Origin: Virgisporangium aliadipatigenens
GTDB lineage: Bacteria > Actinomycetota > Actinomycetes > Mycobacteriales > Micromonosporaceae
Length of the DNA: 64,000 nt
Assembly: GCF_016863615.1 (NCBI RefSeq)
Contig: NZ_BOPF01000003.1
Location: forward strand, 248,001 to 312,000
Reading direction: 5' to 3'
Shown: positions 17,835-28,436 of the stretch, one piece after another
Layout: each line of letters begins with the position of its first letter
How positions within the stretch are numbered: position 1 is the first letter of the stretch
The notes under the pieces: generated by a model
Database searches by the model: none
Seen by the model: only the letters and a program-made list of their open reading frames with translations
What the model was told of the DNA's origin: nothing
Program-made: the position numbers and the translations under genes

Positions 17835-18166
17835 TGGCCGCCGTACTCGCGTTGGCCGCCGGGGTGGTGCTGGGACTGCTGTTCCCGCCCACGGTGCCGG
17901 TGCTGCTCCAGCCGTACCTGCCGATCGCGGTGGTGGCCGCCCTGGACGCGCTCTTCGGCGGCATCCGGGCGAAGTTGGACGGCATCTTCGACGACAAGCA
18001 GTTCGTGGTGTCGTTCGTGTCCAACGTGCTCGTGGCGGCGTTCATCGTCTATCTGGGGGACCAGTTGGGCGTGGGCGGGCAGCTGTCGACCGGCGTCGTG
18101 GTCGTCCTCGGCGTGCGGATCTTCGGCAACGTCGCGGCCATCCGTCGGCACCTGTTCCGCGCATGA
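17834..18166 (+). CDS. sbp: Small basic protein (Sbp, DUF1290)
   Basis: A 110-residue membrane protein with three helices; the middle carries the family signature ALFGGIRAKLDGIFDDKQFVVSF. Always found between the two DUF881 genes in actinobacteria (Rv1824). The function is unknown; topology suggests a complex with the DUF881 proteins. Two ATG codons overlap the previous stop (17831 and 17834). The second is slightly better placed behind GAGGGAG. The end overlaps the next gene by ATGA. Confidence 0.88.
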   Translation: MAAVLALAAGVVLGLLFPPTVPVLLQPYLPIAVVAALDALFGGIRAKLDGIFDDKQFVVSFVSNVLVAAFIVYLGDQLGVGGQLSTGVVVVLGVRIFGNVAAIRRHLFRA

Positions 18167-18951
18167 GCGAGGAGAGCAAGGAGCCGGTCGAGGCCGAGGA
18201 GACCGTCGCCCTGCCGCGTGACGTTCCCACGGATCCGGGGGAACGGGAGACGCGGCGCAAGCGTCGGATCTCCACCGCCGGCGCGATGATCGGTGTCCTT
18301 CTGGCCCTGCTCGGCTTCACGCTGGTGGCCCAGGTGCGCAGCAACAACCAGGACACCGAACTGTCGGCCATGCGCCCCGAGGACCTCATCCGCATCCTGT
18401 CCGACCTGGACGCCCGCGCCGAGCGCCTGCGCCGCGAACTGGCGGAGCTGGAGGACTCCAAGCGTCAGCTCGAGTCGGGCGCCCAGGGCCGGGAGGCGGC
18501 CCTCGCGGAGGCGAAGCGGCGCGCCGAGGTGCTGGGCATCCTGGCCGGCACGCTCCCCGCCGAGGGGCCCGGGATCGAGGTGACGTTCGCGGCCCGCGAC
18601 GACAAGATCAAGGCCACCTCGATCCTCGACGCCGTGGAGGAACTGCGCGGCGCCGGCGCCGAGGCGATGCAGATCGTGGGCGCGTCGGGACCGGCGGTGC
18701 GCATCGTCGCCGGTTCCTACTTCGTGGACTCGGGCGATTCGATCGACGTCGACGGGCTGGTGCTGAGCGGCCCGTACCGGATCCTGGCGATCGGCGACCC
18801 GCCCACGATGCAGACGGCGTTGACGATTCCGGGTGGGGTGGTGGACGACGTGCGACAACGCGGCGGTAACGTGACCATGCGCCAGCCGGAGATCGTCCGG
18901 ATCACCGCGTTGCACAACGACGGGCCGCTTCGGTACGCCCGTCCCGCGTGA
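18163..18951 (+). CDS. DUF881 family protein (second copy)
   Basis: A 262-residue protein with a short acidic N-terminus, one membrane helix (about 41-61), a charged coiled coil (LRRELAELEDSKRQLE) and a C-terminal DUF881 domain containing GIEVTFAARDDKIKATSILD and SYFVDSGDSIDVDG. Equivalent to Rv1825. It is coupled by ATGA to sbp, so these membrane proteins are probably made in balance. It shares the TVALPRD motif in its N-terminal tail with the first DUF881 protein. Confidence 0.87.
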   Translation: MSEESKEPVEAEETVALPRDVPTDPGERETRRKRRISTAGAMIGVLLALLGFTLVAQVRSNNQDTELSAMRPEDLIRILSDLDARAERLRRELAELEDSKRQLESGAQGREAALAEAKRRAEVLGILAGTLPAEGPGIEVTFAARDDKIKATSILDAVEELRGAGAEAMQIVGASGPAVRIVAGSYFVDSGDSIDVDGLVLSGPYRILAIGDPPTMQTALTIPGGVVDDVRQRGGNVTMRQPEIVRITALHNDGPLRYARPA

Positions 18952-19031
18952 CGCGGCGATTTGCGGTCCGAGGCCACGCGCGGTGCCCCGCACGTGATGA
19001 GATGTGACCTGACCGACCTGAGAGGACAGCG

Positions 19032-19418
19032 GTGACCATCCCGGAAAACCTGCGTTACACGGCCGAGCACGAGTGGGTGTCGGACGCCGCTGGGACCGAG
19101 CCCGTGCGGGTGGGTATCACCGACTTCGCGCAGGACTCGCTGGGGGACGTCGTGTACGTCCAGTTGCCCGAGCCGGGCACGCAGGTCACCGCGGGCGAGT
19201 CCCTGGGCGAGGTCGAGTCGACCAAGAGCGTGTCGGAGATCTACGCGCCGGTGTCGGGTGAGGTCGTCGCCCGCAACGACGCGCTCAACGCCACGCCCGA
19301 GCTGCTCAACAGCGACCCGTACGGCGAGGGCTGGTTGGTGGAGATCCGGCCCAGTGACGCCGCCGCGGTGAGCGCTCTGCTGGACGCGGCGGCGTACCGC
19401 GACCTCACCGAGAAGTAG
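19032..19418 (+). CDS. gcvH: Glycine cleavage system H protein
   Basis: Lipoyl-carrier protein of glycine cleavage. It shuttles the aminomethyl group from GcvP to GcvT. 128 residues; the lipoylated lysine is K65 within EVESTKSVSEIYAP. The GTG start follows AGAGGA by about 7 bp. Located as in mycobacteria (Rv1826), between DUF881 and garA, and apart from gcvP by four genes; gcvT is not in the window. Confidence 0.95.
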   Translation: MTIPENLRYTAEHEWVSDAAGTEPVRVGITDFAQDSLGDVVYVQLPEPGTQVTAGESLGEVESTKSVSEIYAPVSGEVVARNDALNATPELLNSDPYGEGWLVEIRPSDAAAVSALLDAAAYRDLTEK

Positions 19419-19523
19419 TACCCACAAGTCGAGGCGGCCGCCGGCCGGGGTGTCCGCCAGTAGTGAACAAGCCAGTCTTGCGCATGGCGCCGAGTTTTCC
19501 GTGATCGTTGCCCGCGCGTCCGG

Positions 19524-19553
19524 TTGACCCTTAAATCCGGGCGTGACTAGGCT
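19524..19553 (+). promoter_or_regulatory. Housekeeping-type promoter for the FHA gene
   Basis: TTGACC (19524-19529) and TAGGCT (19548-19553) are separated by 18 bp, close to the principal-sigma consensus. It lies in the 261-bp gap after gcvH and would leave a leader of about 120 nt before the FHA gene. The leader holds a short GAACC/GGTTC stem near 19562-19582. Confidence 0.6.
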
Positions 19554-19679
19554 CGCTCAGTCGAACCGTGGGACGGATGGTTCGGCCCCGAGGCGAGGTC
19601 AGAGCGGCTCGATGCGCCACCCGAGGTAACACGAAACACCAATGACTTTGCCCGACTTTGTAATCCGTGAGGTGATCCG

Positions 19680-20120
19680 ATGACGCGCCAGGACGACGAG
19701 TTTCCCCCACTCGACGTCACGTCCACGCTCAACCTTGGCGCGTTGGACGACGCCGTCGAACAGGATTTGCCGGATGTGAGCGCCAGCCGGGTCTCCGGCT
19801 CGCTGCCGCCGGGGACGGCGCTGCTCGCGGTGCGGCGCGGCCCCAACGCCGGCGCCCGGTTCCTGCTCGACCATGACGTGACGACGAGCGGCCGCCACCC
19901 CGACAGCGACATCTTCCTGGACGACGTGACCGTTTCCCGACGCCACGCGGAGTTCCATCGCGAATCGGGTGTTTTCACGGTGCGCGATGTGGGAAGCCTC
20001 AACGGCACCTACGTCAACCGGGAGCGGGTCGAGTCGGCCACGCTCACCAACGGCGACGAGGTCCAGATCGGAAAGTTCCGGTTGGTGTTCCTGGCGGGAC
20101 CCCGGCCGGACGAGCGGTAG
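19680..20120 (+). CDS. garA: FHA-domain metabolic regulator GarA/OdhI
   Basis: Forkhead-associated protein of 146 residues, controlled by Ser/Thr kinases (PknB/PknG in mycobacteria). In the unphosphorylated state it inhibits 2-oxoglutarate dehydrogenase and glutamate dehydrogenase and activates glutamate synthase. FHA landmarks are intact: SGRHPDSDIFL, VSRRHAEF and GSLNGTYVN. The N-terminal phospho-segment reads PLDVTSTLNLG instead of the mycobacterial ETTSVFRADF. The second threonine of ETTS is kept (T14), while the first is valine (V13). Equivalent to Rv1827. Preceded by its own promoter and GTGAGGTG as ribosome-binding site. Confidence 0.92.
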   Translation: MTRQDDEFPPLDVTSTLNLGALDDAVEQDLPDVSASRVSGSLPPGTALLAVRRGPNAGARFLLDHDVTTSGRHPDSDIFLDDVTVSRRHAEFHRESGVFTVRDVGSLNGTYVNRERVESATLTNGDEVQIGKFRLVFLAGPRPDER

Positions 20121-20183
20121 CGGTTGCTCCTACGGGAGACACTGGCCTGACGAGGGCGGAGGCGGCGCGGCGTTGGGGGAGCG

Positions 20184-20996
20184 ATGACCGGTTCGAACGG
20201 TTCGGTCGCCCGGCGCTGGGGCGCCGCCGACCCGGATGACGCGGGCGTCGTTCCCGCCGCCCGCGCCGGTCGTGGGCAGCAGGAGGATTCCGCCGACCCG
20301 CTGATGAGCATCGGCGAGGTGTTGGGGCACCTGCGCGTGGAGTTCCCGGACGTCTCCATCTCGAAGCTGCGCTTCCTGGAGGCCGAGGGGCTGGTCGAGC
20401 CGCGGCGCACCCCGTCGGGCTACCGGAAGTACACGTGGGCCGAGGTGCACCGGCTGCGCTACGTGCTGTCGGCGCAGCGGGACCACTACCTGCCGCTGCG
20501 CGTGATCCGTGAGCAGCTGGCCGCGATGGACCGGGGTGAGGCACCGGCCGGTGCGCCGTCGCCGCGGCCGCCGCTGGTGGCCGTTCCGGCGGAGGAGATC
20601 GCTCCGGTGTCGCCGGCGCCGGAGACGCCACCGCGGGTGCGCCGCGCGGAGCTGCTGGAGCGCACCGGCGTCGGCGAGGACGTTCTCACCGACCTCGAAC
20701 GCCACGGCATCGTGGCCGCCGACGGCGGCTGGTACTCGGCCGACGCGATCGACGTGGTGACCGTGGCGGGCGCACTGGCGGAGTTCGGCGTCACGGCGCG
20801 TCACCTGCGTGCCTACCGGACCGCGGCCGATCGGGAGGTCGGCCTGTTCGCGCAGCTCGTGGCGCCGCTGGCGCGCAGCAGCAACTCCGCCACCCGGGCC
20901 CGCGCGGCGGAAAACGTGCGGGAGCTGTCGGCGCTGACCCAGCGGCTGCACGCGGCGCTGGTCCGCATCGGGTTGTCCGACACGCTCGGTCGCTGA
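20184..20996 (+). CDS. ftsR: MerR-family regulator FtsR
   Basis: A 270-residue transcription factor. After a 40-residue flexible N-terminus, the winged helix-turn-helix runs from LMSIGEVLGHL to about residue 110 with the MerR signature LRFLEAEGLVEPRRTPSGYRKY. The C-terminal half is a helical domain. Position and sequence correspond to Rv1828 and to Corynebacterium FtsR, which activates ftsZ. No metal-binding cysteines are present. It starts 63 bp after garA. Confidence 0.9.
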   Translation: MTGSNGSVARRWGAADPDDAGVVPAARAGRGQQEDSADPLMSIGEVLGHLRVEFPDVSISKLRFLEAEGLVEPRRTPSGYRKYTWAEVHRLRYVLSAQRDHYLPLRVIREQLAAMDRGEAPAGAPSPRPPLVAVPAEEIAPVSPAPETPPRVRRAELLERTGVGEDVLTDLERHGIVAADGGWYSADAIDVVTVAGALAEFGVTARHLRAYRTAADREVGLFAQLVAPLARSSNSATRARAAENVRELSALTQRLHAALVRIGLSDTLGR

Positions 20997-21148
20997 CCGG
21001 TCGGGGGTTCGGTCCGAGTGGTTACCAACCGTGGCGGAATCGGGTGGAGATCATCACGCGGCACGCCTGAGCGGCCTCGCGAGTGGCCCGATGGCGGGTC
21101 ACTGCGTGTACCGTGCAGGGAGATGCTCAGGGGACACGGAGGCGGGCA

Positions 21149-21613
21149 GTGCGCGAGCTGAACGTGGTTGGGGTTCGGGTTGAGCTGCCCAGTAATCAGC
21201 CGATCGTGTTGCTCAAGGAGGTCGACGGCGACCGCTACCTCCCGATCTGGATCGGGGCGGTGGAGGCGACCGCGATCGCCTATGAGCAGCAGGGGGTCAA
21301 GCCCACGCGGCCGTTGACCCACGATCTGCTGCGGGACATCCTCGCCGCCCTCAAGACACCGCTGCGGGCGGTGGAGATCGTCGAGATGCGGGACAACATC
21401 TTCTACGCCGAGCTGATCCTGGGCGACGGGGTGCGGGTCTCCGCGCGGCCGAGCGACTCGATCGCGCTCGCGCTGCGGGTGGGTGCGCCGATCCGCTGCG
21501 CCGACCAGGTGCTCACGGAGGCCGCGATCGTCATCCCGGACGAGCAGGAGGACGAGGTGGAGAAGTTCCGCGAGTTCCTCGACCAGGTCCGTCCGGAGGA
21601 CTTCGCCGGCTGA
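21149..21613 (+). CDS. Bifunctional nuclease family protein (DUF151)
   Basis: 154-residue protein of the bifunctional nuclease family, with the core LPSNQPIVLLKEVDGDRYLPIWIG and the conserved RPSDSIALALR segment. Equivalent to Rv1829. The start GTG 21149 is preceded by GGAGG at 6 bp; longer in-frame starts lack a site. The name comes from a plant homologue with RNase/DNase activity; its role in actinobacteria is not established. Confidence 0.9.
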   Translation: MRELNVVGVRVELPSNQPIVLLKEVDGDRYLPIWIGAVEATAIAYEQQGVKPTRPLTHDLLRDILAALKTPLRAVEIVEMRDNIFYAELILGDGVRVSARPSDSIALALRVGAPIRCADQVLTEAAIVIPDEQEDEVEKFREFLDQVRPEDFAG

Positions 21614-21850
21614 GCCGGGGTCGTCCGGTCGGCCGTTCCGGGTGCAAGTTGCGGACGGTAGTAACTGCCCGTAATGGGTCAAAGGGGACCGGGGCCTGAC
21701 GGATCGGCGTGTCGGACCGGCGTGTCGTATGCGTTACCAGCGATTTCCCAGGCTGTCGTTGGGTAGTGTTCGCATGTCGGCCACGAACGGCTGAGCCGAC
21801 ATCTGAAGGCATTGCCGACGGGAACGTCTCCGACAGGTGGGCAACCGACA

Positions 21851-22393
21851 ATGACCGCTATCGATCCGGAATTCGCCGGCACCGATGACGCGATCGGGTA
21901 CCGGGGTGTGACGGCGTGTCACGCCGCGGGCATCAGCTACCGGCAGCTCGACTACTGGGCCCGCACGGCGCTCGTGGTTCCGAGCGTGCGGGACGCCTCC
22001 GGCTCGGGCACCCAGCGGCTGTACTCGTTCCGCGACATCGTGGTGCTGAAGGTCGTCAAGCGGCTCCTCGACGCGGGTGTCTCCCTGCAGAACATCCGCC
22101 GCGCGATCGAGACGCTCCGCTCGCGCGGTGTCGCCGACCTCGCCGGGATCACGCTCATCTCCGACGGCACGACGGTGTACGAGTGCCGTTCCCCCGAGGA
22201 GGTCGTCGACCTGCTCCAGGGCGGGCAGGGGGTCTTCGGCATCGCCATCGGCGGCGCCTTCAAGGAGATCCTGGGCACCTTGTCGCACCTCCCCGGTGAG
22301 CCGGGCGCCGCCGCCGAGCCGGTGGAGCCCGACGAGGGTGGCGACGTCGGCGACGAGCTGGCCGCCCGCCGCGCCCGCCGCCGCGCGGGCTGA
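21851..22393 (+). CDS. MerR-family regulator (Rv1830/ResR-like)
   Basis: A 180-residue transcription factor with the DNA-binding region beginning YRGVTACHAAGISYRQLDYWAR, followed by QRLYSFRDIVVLKVVKRLLDAGVS, typical of MerR wings. The C-terminal part (GITLISDGTTVYECRSPEEV) forms the family's effector-like domain, ending in an Arg/Ala tail. Corresponds to Rv1830 (ResR), linked to growth recovery in M. tuberculosis. ATG 21851 is used because AGGTGGG precedes it; an upstream TTG lacks a site. Confidence 0.9.
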   Translation: MTAIDPEFAGTDDAIGYRGVTACHAAGISYRQLDYWARTALVVPSVRDASGSGTQRLYSFRDIVVLKVVKRLLDAGVSLQNIRRAIETLRSRGVADLAGITLISDGTTVYECRSPEEVVDLLQGGQGVFGIAIGGAFKEILGTLSHLPGEPGAAAEPVEPDEGGDVGDELAARRARRRAG

Positions 22394-22400
22394 GGTTCCG

Positions 22401-22431
22401 CACTCTCTGCCGGCGACACTCTCTGCCGGCG
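22401..22431. repeat. Tandem 15-bp direct repeat in the MerR-gcvP gap
   Basis: CACTCTCTGCCGGCG occurs twice (22401-22415 and 22417-22431), just after the MerR stop. The rest of this 348-bp gap holds a candidate -35 TTGGCA at 22441-22446 without a clear -10, and then the glycine riboswitch and its expression platform. Confidence 0.75.
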
Positions 22432-22571
22432 GTTCCTATCTTGGCACAAGAGTAGCCACTTTGTTGTGGAATGTCCATTTCGCGCTCGAGGTGGAGCCGC
22501 TGTGGTCTTGGTCGCGGGTCATGACCGCCGCGAGATCAAGCTGGTAGCGTCGTTCGCGCCGCAGCACCCCA

Positions 22572-22654
22572 CGTGGGAGAGACCGCCGGGTTGGCACCCC
22601 GGTGGCGCCGAAGGGGCAATTCCTCCCCGGAACCTCTCAGGCAAACGGACCACG
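22572..22654 (+). promoter_or_regulatory. Glycine riboswitch aptamer (gcvT motif) upstream of gcvP
   Basis: The conserved glycine-aptamer core is complete: GGGAGAG, GCGCCGAAGGGGCAA and CCTCTCAGGCAAACGGAC, closed by a P1 stem CGTGG (22572-22576) with CCACG (22650-22654). Only one full aptamer is visible; the following GGCGGGG...GGAGGGAC looks like the remnant or ghost partner often seen with single-aptamer forms. Downstream, GAGGGAC (22671-22677) can pair with GTCCCTC (22715-22721), and CTCTCC (22721-22726) is complementary to GGAGAG of the aptamer, a plausible switch. Glycine probably induces gcvP. Confidence 0.92.
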
Positions 22655-22741
22655 GCGGGGCTGGCGCCTGGAGGGACGCGTTCCCGACAGTGGGGGAGGG
22701 GGTAAGCGAAGCCTGTCCCTCTCTCCATTCCGGGAGCCCGC

Positions 22742-25549
<2,808 letters not shown>

Positions 25550-25559
25550 TCCCGAGAGT

Positions 25560-25597
25560 GGACGGTCGGCCCCGCCCTTCATGAGGGGCGGCCGTCC
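25560..25597 (+). terminator. Terminator after gcvP
   Basis: GGACGG (25560-25565) pairs with CCGTCC (25592-25597), and CCGCCC (25572-25577) with GGGCGG (25586-25591), leaving a small asymmetric bulge and a short loop. There is no long T-run, as usual in high-GC actinomycetes. It lies 10 bp after the gcvP stop. Confidence 0.6.
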
Positions 25598-25724
25598 CTA
25601 TCGGGTCGTCGTGGTGCTCACCCGCCCAATGGGCGATGTCCGCTCTGGAGGAAGCGTGTCGGGCGGTCGGGCCGACCCGGGTGACCGGGTGGCGGAGCCG
25701 CCTGGGCGGGCGGTCGGGCGAGAA

Positions 25725-25934
25725 TCAGGCGGCAGCGAGAACGGGCTTGTGCGGCGCGGGGCCGCGATGCGGAGCGACGGTGCTGCCGTCCGGCATCAGC
25801 TCGCCGGTGTCGTCGAACACGATGACGCCGTTGCACAGGAGGCTCCAACCCTGCTCGGGGAAGGAAGCCGTGACGCGTGCGGCGTCGTGGTCGATCGCGT
25901 CGGCGGGCGGACAAGGGGTCGAGTGCTTACACAT
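25725..25934 (-). CDS. DUF5999 family protein
   Basis: Small 69-residue protein beginning MCKHSTPCPPADAIDHDAARV, with the family core EQGWSLLCNGVIVFDDTGELMPDG. It carries three cysteines, two near the N-terminus (CKHSTPC), which could bind a metal. Such proteins are common in Streptomyces and relatives and have no known function. ATG 25934 has GGAGAC upstream; a longer frame starting at 26066 lacks a ribosome-binding site and is less conserved-looking. Confidence 0.82.
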   Translation of the reverse strand: MCKHSTPCPPADAIDHDAARVTASFPEQGWSLLCNGVIVFDDTGELMPDGSTVAPHRGPAPHKPVLAAA

Positions 25935-26101
25935 CTTGGGTCTCCGGATGGACAGGTCGGGGTGGAGCATGTCGGTGGTTCCGGTGCTGCGGGTCGATTC
26001 GGTTGTGTGGTTGTTCACATGACCAGTGACGCACGCTATCAAGCCATACCACGCTCCTCCGAGCATGTGACGGCAACTTTTAGGGATTCTTCACCAAACG
26101 T

Positions 26102-27319
26102 ATGACCCGCCTTGAGAATGTTGTCTGGGATGCCGGGATTTCGGTCACTCAGCGTTTAACTTCTGCAGCTACGCGCTGTCACTCCGCCCCGTCAGAAATT
26201 GGTCGCTATGAGTGGCGTCTAGGTGACGGCGGGGATTGGTCGCGCTCTCTCGAAGCCTTTCTGTCCGGTTTCGACCTGCTGGCAGGCGATCTGACATATG
26301 GCAACTTCGAGTTACGGCAGCGCGGAGTAACTGCTCACTCCGTGTGTGGGGCCATGGTGCTGATCTCGGCCGCGGCGGGTGCATATCTGTCCGGTTCTGC
26401 CCTGATTGGTGCGCCCACCCCGGCGCCCGCTTTGCCGGATGTCGTCGCCGTCGTTTTCGGCCCGGGTCGCAGCACATTCGTTACCGACTCGTCAAGACCT
26501 TCCCACCGGCGCTCCTGGCGGCTCGGTGCCTGGGAGCCGTCGTGGACGCCGCGGGCCCACGCCACGGCCGTGTCCCGGGTGCGGGAGGCGATCGGCCGGG
26601 GCGACGTCTACCAGGTGAACGTCGTCGGCCACGCGAGCGCGCCGTACGCGGGCGATCCCGGCCCGGCCCTGCACCGGGTGGCGGACCTGTCCGGCGCGCG
26701 CTACGGGGGCGTTCTGGGCGGTGCGGGGTGGGCCGTCGCGTCGGCGTCCCCGGAGACCCTCGTGGCGGTCTCGAACGGGGTCGTGCGCACGCTGCCCATC
26801 AAGGGCACCCGGCCCGCCACCGAGGCCGGCCGCGCGGAACTGCTCGCCTCCGAGAAGGAACGCGCCGAGCACATCATGATCGTCGACCTGGAGCGGAACG
26901 ACCTCGCCCGCGTCGCCCGCACGGGTTCGGTGCGCGTGACGGAGCTGTTCCGGCTGCGCGCCTGGTCCGGCCTGTGGCAGGCGGAGTCCTGCGTGGAGGC
27001 CGAACTCCTGCCCGGCACCGGCCTGTCCGCGCTGCTCAGGGCGGTCTTCCCGGGCGGCTCCGTCACCGGTGCCCCCAAGCGCGCCGCCCTGGAGTTGATC
27101 GCCGGGCTCGAACCGGTCGGCCGCGGCCCGTCGATGGGGGCGTTCGGCTGGGTCGGCCCCGACGCGATCGACCTCGGTCTGACGATCCGCACCGTGGCGG
27201 TGGACGCCGAACGCGTGCACGTCTGGGCCGGCGGCGGCATCACCTGGGACAGCGACCCCGAGGCCGAGGTCGCCGAGGCGGCCGCCAAGGCGGGCCCGAT
27301 CAGGGCCGCCCTGGCGTAG
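26102..27319 (+). CDS. pabB: Chorismate-utilising enzyme, aminodeoxychorismate synthase component I-like
   Basis: A 405-residue chorismate-binding enzyme, probably making aminodeoxychorismate for folate (4-aminobenzoate branch). The catalytic half has RVREAIGRGDVYQVNV, TLPIKGTRPA with the active-site lysine typical of PabB, EHIMIVDLERNDL and PGGSVTGAPKRAA. No PabA glutaminase is adjacent. The first about 130 codons are richer in A/T than the rest and include a TTA leucine codon (codon 19, 26156-26158). The nearest purine-rich site (AGGG) is 16 bp upstream, so the start is uncertain. Confidence 0.85.
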   Translation: MTRLENVVWDAGISVTQRLTSAATRCHSAPSEIGRYEWRLGDGGDWSRSLEAFLSGFDLLAGDLTYGNFELRQRGVTAHSVCGAMVLISAAAGAYLSGSALIGAPTPAPALPDVVAVVFGPGRSTFVTDSSRPSHRRSWRLGAWEPSWTPRAHATAVSRVREAIGRGDVYQVNVVGHASAPYAGDPGPALHRVADLSGARYGGVLGGAGWAVASASPETLVAVSNGVVRTLPIKGTRPATEAGRAELLASEKERAEHIMIVDLERNDLARVARTGSVRVTELFRLRAWSGLWQAESCVEAELLPGTGLSALLRAVFPGGSVTGAPKRAALELIAGLEPVGRGPSMGAFGWVGPDAIDLGLTIRTVAVDAERVHVWAGGGITWDSDPEAEVAEAAAKAGPIRAALA

Positions 27320-27341
27320 CCGCCGGCGAGAGCGTCGGTCG

Positions 27342-28307
27342 TCAGGACGTGGCGGCGTCCACGTCGGCGTGGGCCGCGGGGATCGTGCCGAGGCGGCCTG
27401 CCTGGAAGTCCTGGTAGGCCTGCACCAGCTCGGCGCGGGTGTTCATCACGAACGGCCCGTACGCCACGACCGGCTCGCGGATCGGCTTGCCGCCCAGCAG
27501 GTACACGTCCAGGCTCCCGGTCGGCGCCGCCTCGAGCGTGAGCGTGTCGCCGGCCCCGAAGACGGCGAGCTGCCCGTGCGCGAACGGGCGCCCCTTGCCG
27601 CCGACCGAGCCCCGGCCGCCGAGCGCGTAGGCGAGGGCGTTGAAGTCCGTCCGCCACGGCAGCGTCACCGAGGCGCCGGCCGCCAGCGTCACGTGGGCGA
27701 GCGTGATCGGCGTGTACGTCGACCCCGGCCCGGCGTGCCCGGCGATCTCACCCGCGATCACCCGGATCAGCGCACCGCCGTCGGCGGAGCTGAGCAGGGC
27801 CACCTTGGCGCCGGTGATGTCCTGGTAGCGCGGTTGCGCGAACTTCTGCGCGCGCGGCAGGTTGACCCACAGCTGCACGCCGTGGAAGAGGCCGCCGCTG
27901 ACCACGAGGTGCTCGGGCGGCGCCTCGATGTGCAGGATGCCGGCGCCGGCCGTCATCCACTGGGTGTCGCCGCCCCCGATCAGGCCACCCCCGCCGTGCG
28001 AGTCGGAGTGCGCCATCTCGCCGTCGATCATGTAGGTGACGGTCTCGAAGCCGCGGTGCGGGTGCCAGGACGTTCCCTTGGGCTCGCCCGGGCCGTAGTC
28101 GACCTCGCCCATCTGGTCCATGTGGACGAACGGGTCGAGCGCGCGCAGGTCCACGCCGGCGAAGGCGCGCCGGACGGGGAAGCCCTCGCCCTCGTAGCCC
28201 TTCGGCGCGGTGGTGACGGAGGTGACCGGGCGGTCCCGGTCGGTGCTCGGGTCCGGCAGCGGCACGCGGGGCAGGTCGAGCGGGTTCGCTGCGGTCACGG
28301 CAGGCAT
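27342..28307 (-). CDS. Pirin family protein
   Basis: Bicupin protein of 321 residues. The N-terminal cupin holds the iron ligands in WHPHRGFETVTYMIDGEMAHSDS and the E in GILHIEAPPE. The C-terminal pirin domain covers about 180-290. Pirins act as quercetinases or redox-linked regulators; the substrate here is unknown. ATG 28307 follows AAGAAGG by 5 bp. A perfect palindrome lies about 55 bp upstream, so it is likely repressed by a MarR-type regulator not in this window. Confidence 0.9.
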   Translation of the reverse strand: MPAVTAANPLDLPRVPLPDPSTDRDRPVTSVTTAPKGYEGEGFPVRRAFAGVDLRALDPFVHMDQMGEVDYGPGEPKGTSWHPHRGFETVTYMIDGEMAHSDSHGGGGLIGGGDTQWMTAGAGILHIEAPPEHLVVSGGLFHGVQLWVNLPRAQKFAQPRYQDITGAKVALLSSADGGALIRVIAGEIAGHAGPGSTYTPITLAHVTLAAGASVTLPWRTDFNALAYALGGRGSVGGKGRPFAHGQLAVFGAGDTLTLEAAPTGSLDVYLLGGKPIREPVVAYGPFVMNTRAELVQAYQDFQAGRLGTIPAAHADVDAATS

Positions 28308-28361
28308 GGTGGCCTTCTTTCTCGTTCTGTCCCGTCTCGAAGGCGACGGAGGTGAAGCACT

Positions 28362-28379
28362 TAGTTGCGTAAGCAACTA
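28362..28379. promoter_or_regulatory. Perfect palindromic operator upstream of pirin
   Basis: TAGTTGCGTAAGCAACTA is a perfect inverted repeat (7-bp arms, 4-bp centre). Its size and TTGC/GCAA arms fit MarR-type operators, and pirin genes are often under such control. A related half-site CAACTA recurs at 28412-28417. No regulator gene is adjacent. Confidence 0.6.
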
Positions 28380-28436
28380 CCGACGAGTGTGCGTCGAGAA
28401 TGTTGTGTTGTCAACTATCTGCCGTTGGTGGCCGTC

